Assembly: GCA_027296665.1 (NCBI GenBank)
Contig: JAPUIV010000264.1
Coordinates: 1-6,989 of the forward strand
Direction: 5' to 3'
From: Acidobacteriota bacterium
Lineage (GTDB): Bacteria; Acidobacteriota; Polarisedimenticolia; JAPUIV01
Length of the DNA stretch: 6,989 bases
Part shown: positions 1 to 6,989 of the stretch, in pieces
How positions within the stretch are numbered: position 1 is the stretch's first letter
Layout of the letters: the number at the start of each line of letters is the position of its first letter
Translations under genes and position numbers: made by a program
The notes under the pieces: model-generated
The model's input: only the letters and a program-made list of their open reading frames with translations
What the model was told of the DNA's origin: nothing
Databases searched by the model: none

Positions 1-1673
1 GCGGCGATCGGACGCGATCTGTCCCGGATCATCTTGAATTCGTTCCCGTCGCTCCAAACCGGGACGCGGTCGCGCTGGGCGACGTCGAAGCCGAGGAAGA
101 ACAGAGCCTGGAGATCCTCCGCCGCGCCGGTGAGGTCCCAGCTCGGGTCGTACTCGTCCGATGGCTCGTGGTAGTTCTCCGCGGTATATTTTTCCCGCTG
201 TTCCATCCCCCACCCCTCGGGCCGGCCGATGAAATTGATGCCGGGGTCGGCGTACAGGGAGGGGACTCCCTTCTTGGCGAAGCTGAACTGGTCGGACCGG
301 TAGAAGAATCCCTTCTCCGGTTCGCTGTCGGGAACGATCTCTCGATCCTGCTCGGCGGTAATGGCGCGCAGGTCGTCGTCGAGATCGGAATTCCCCAGGC
401 CGACCACCACCATGTCCTTGGTCCGGCCCCAGACATTCAGTCCGTCCATGTTGATCACCGCTACGGTATCGGCCAGGGGAAAGATGGGGTTCTCGGCGTA
501 ATGCTTCGAGCCGAGCAGCCCCTGCTCCTCGGCCGTGACTGCGAGAAAGAGAACGGACCGTTTCGGGGAGGTCGGCAGGCCGGCGAAGGCATCCGCCAGT
601 TCGAACAGGCCGGCGGTGCCGGTGGCGTTGTCGTAGGCGCCGTTGAAGATCTTGTCCTCACCCTCGAGGGCGGGATTCTTGCCGAGATGATCCCAGTGCG
701 CCATGTAGATGACATACTCATCCTTCAGAACAGGATCGCTTCCCTCGAGCAACCCGAGAACGTTTTTCGAGTCGACGTTCCGGAAGCTGTTGGTGATGGT
801 GGTATGGGCCCGGAGGCCGAGCGGCACCGGCCGGAAGCTCCGGCTGACCGCCGCCTTCTTCTGTTCCTCCAGGTCGAGGCCGGCCATCTCGAAGATCCTT
901 GCGGCCGCATCGTAGGTCACCCACGATTCCATCCGGAGCTCGCGCTTCGCCTTGCCGGACGGGCGGAGGTGAAACTGTTCGCCCGACCAGGAGTTCTCGA
1001 CCGTGCCCCACGGATAGCCCGCTGCCTCGTCCTCGTGGATCAGGATCACCCCGTCGGCTCCCATCTTTCTCGCCTGTTCATACTTGTAGGTCCAGCGGCC
1101 GTAGTAGGTCATCGCCCGCCCTTTGAACAGGGTTTCGTCCTCCAAGGGCGGATCGTTTACCAGCATGACCAGTACCATCCCCTGGACGTCGACCCCCTTG
1201 TAGTCGTTCCAGTTGTACTCCGGCGCCTGGGTTCCGTATCCGACGAACAGCAGGTCGCCGACGGCGCCGACTCGCCGCTCCACCCTGCGGGTCACCGCGA
1301 TGAAGTCTTCACCGTACTTGAGCGGCAGCGAAGCGTCCCCCCGCCGCAGGGTCAGGGTCATGTTTGACGATGCGGTGATCCCGACCAGCGGGACCTCCTG
1401 GAAAAAGGTGCCGTCGTCGCCGGCGGGCAGCAGTCCTGCCTTCCGGAAGTGGTCGGCGATGTAGGCGATTGCCATCTCCTCGCCGTGGCTGCCGGGTCCC
1501 CGGCCTTCCATCTCGTCGTCGGAGAGATTGCGGACATGTTCCGCCAGGTCCGCCCCCTGGATCGATGCCGCGGCGTCCCGGACTTCCTGGCTGCGCCCGC
1601 CCACCAGCGAGCAGGCGGAAATGACCAGGACCATGGAGAACAACAGGTAAGCCGATCCATTCCAACGATTCAT
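1..1673 (-). CDS. M28 family zinc aminopeptidase, lipoprotein with PA domain (3' end cut by window edge)
   Basis: This is a predicted exported di-zinc exopeptidase that removes N-terminal residues from peptides, probably anchored in the cell envelope. The frame is open for 557 codons and runs off the left edge. Residues 1-21 form a lipoprotein signal: a short basic start, a hydrophobic stretch at about 8-18, and the lipobox ISAC with Cys21. Residues 40-97 (SDDEMEGRGPG and what follows) are the usual M28 N-terminal segment, and about 125-265 is a PA-type insert. The metal site looks complete: H326/D328 in AHWDHLG, bridging D348 in YDNATG, E382 (base) and E383 in TAEEQG, D410 in NMDG, and H502 in NYHEPSDEYD. 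The C-terminal part (FFLGFDVA, then NEFK) matches where the family normally ends, so only a few residues should be missing. Ser22 after the lipid Cys would favour outer-membrane sorting by the enterobacterial +2 rule (inference). The ATG at 1673 has a good Shine-Dalgarno. Substrate preference cannot be read from the sequence. Confidence 0.93.
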   Translation of the reverse strand, partial: MNRWNGSAYLLFSMVLVISACSLVGGRSQEVRDAAASIQGADLAEHVRNLSDDEMEGRGPGSHGEEMAIAYIADHFRKAGLLPAGDDGTFFQEVPLVGITASSNMTLTLRRGDASLPLKYGEDFIAVTRRVERRVGAVGDLLFVGYGTQAPEYNWNDYKGVDVQGMVLVMLVNDPPLEDETLFKGRAMTYYGRWTYKYEQARKMGADGVILIHEDEAAGYPWGTVENSWSGEQFHLRPSGKAKRELRMESWVTYDAAARIFEMAGLDLEEQKKAAVSRSFRPVPLGLRAHTTITNSFRNVDSKNVLGLLEGSDPVLKDEYVIYMAHWDHLGKNPALEGEDKIFNGAYDNATGTAGLFELADAFAGLPTSPKRSVLFLAVTAEEQGLLGSKHYAENPIFPLADTVAVINMDGLNVWGRTKDMVVVGLGNSDLDDDLRAITAEQDREIVPDSEPEKGFFYRSDQFSFAKKGVPSLYADPGINFIGRPEGWGMEQREKYTAENYHEPSDEYDPSWDLTGAAEDLQALFFLGFDVAQRDRVPVWSDGNEFKMIRDRSRPIA

Positions 1674-1677
1674 CACT

Positions 1678-1684
1678 ACCTCCC
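1678..1684 (-). promoter_or_regulatory. Shine-Dalgarno of the M28 peptidase gene
   Basis: The minus strand reads GGGAGGT, then four bases (AGTG), then ATG at 1673. This strong ribosome binding site supports Met1 as the start and places the lipoprotein signal exactly at the N-terminus, as expected. Confidence 0.8.
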
Positions 1685-1687
1685 GTG

Positions 1688-1703
1688 CGCGGACGGGTCC
1701 GCG
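1688..1703 (-). other. Small GC inverted repeat in the leader of the peptidase gene
   Basis: The plus strand has CGCGGAC (1688-1694), GG, then GTCCGCG (1697-1703), which are perfect reverse complements. In the mRNA this gives a six-pair stem with a four-base loop. It ends three bases before the Shine-Dalgarno of the peptidase gene. It could tune ribosome access or be a dyad for a regulator. It could also be chance in GC-rich DNA. Confidence 0.35.
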
Positions 1704-1748
1704 ACGCTGCCCAGAAAATATTAAGGTCCGTTACCTATAGCACACCGG

Positions 1749-1770
1749 TCCGGGGGGGTCCACCCCCGGA
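1749..1770 (-). terminator. GC hairpin after the kinase/activator gene, possible terminator without a U tract
   Basis: The plus strand has TCCGGGGG (1749-1756), a six-base loop, and CCCCCGGA (1763-1770), a perfect eight-pair stem. It starts 27 bases after the TGA (1800-1798) of the large gene. The bases that follow the stem in the direction of transcription (CCGGTGTGC) contain no T run, so this is not a standard intrinsic terminator. It may pause polymerase, protect the mRNA 3' end, or act with Rho. Confidence 0.45.
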
Positions 1771-1797
1771 ACAAGAAATTCTTTGATTTCATCGGTT

Positions 1798-6933
<5,136 letters not shown>

Positions 6934-6937
6934 CCCT

Positions 6938-6944
6938 CTCCTTT
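6938..6944 (-). promoter_or_regulatory. Shine-Dalgarno of the kinase/activator gene
   Basis: The minus strand reads AAAGGAG, then AGGG, then ATG at 6933. It decides the start, because no in-frame stop lies between this ATG and the right edge of the window. The remaining upstream bases (6945-6989) show no promoter that I would call. Confidence 0.75.
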
Positions 6945-6989
6945 GCAGGATGCTTGGAAATTCATGAAAAATCAGAGACTTACCGCTTC

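Noticed and set aside
168..1367. Long plus-strand open frame of 399 codons
   Set aside because: It lies antisense to the M28 peptidase, whose frame carries all catalytic motifs. The plus-strand product shows no recognisable motif, and long antisense frames are expected in GC-rich coding DNA.
1724..1736. Short dyad AGGT-N5-ACCT in the gap
   Set aside because: The arms are only four bases and do not extend, so chance is the simplest explanation.
1674..1797. Possible promoters in the gap (minus-strand TAATAT at 1723-1718, TATAGG further upstream) and a sigma-54 -24/-12 site
   Set aside because: The AT-rich hexamer has no acceptable -35 partner at 16-18 bases, and no TGGCAC-N5-TTGC-like pair is present on either strand, so no promoter is called.
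6961..6968. Eight-base palindrome TTCATGAA upstream of the large gene
   Set aside because: It is too short, and its flanks do not continue the symmetry. There is no second copy in the visible leader.

Overview
The window holds two protein genes, both on the minus strand, and almost no non-coding DNA. The DNA is GC-rich. One gene is a GAFTGA-type sigma-54 activator with a Fis-type helix-turn-helix, and the other starts with a lipoprotein signal. Together these suggest a didermal (Gram-negative) bacterium with a high-GC genome and an elaborate signalling repertoire, such as Acidobacteriota, Myxococcota/deltaproteobacteria or one of the FCB-type candidate phyla. That placement is inference; nothing here fixes the taxon.

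Layout, in the direction of transcription (right to left). Positions 6934-6989 are a short leader with a clear Shine-Dalgarno. Positions 6933-1798 encode one 1711-residue protein with an uninterrupted reading frame: a Ser/Thr protein kinase, a STAND/PknK-like AAA ATPase with a winged-helix region, eleven TPR-like repeats in exact 40-residue register, a GAF domain, a helical linker, a sigma-54-interacting AAA+ domain with intact GAFTGA, and a Fis-type DNA-binding domain. Positions 1674-1797 are an intergenic gap with a strong GC hairpin just after the stop codon and a smaller hairpin next to the next gene's ribosome binding site. From 1673 to the left edge lies a lipoprotein of the M28 zinc aminopeptidase family with all expected metal ligands. 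It is cut by the window edge close to its natural C-terminus.

The large protein is the item of interest. It joins a eukaryotic-type kinase and a signal-integrating ATPase/TPR/GAF scaffold to a complete sigma-54 enhancer-binding module in one soluble chain. It could therefore sense, phosphorylate and activate transcription without a separate partner. The kinase has HQD in place of HRD, and the STAND ATPase has Ala at the first acidic Walker B position, so the activities of those two parts may be altered. The peptidase is an exported nutrient-type or cell-envelope hydrolase. It lies 124 bp downstream in the same direction, but nothing seen here shows that the activator controls it: I found no sigma-54 -24/-12 element in the gap.
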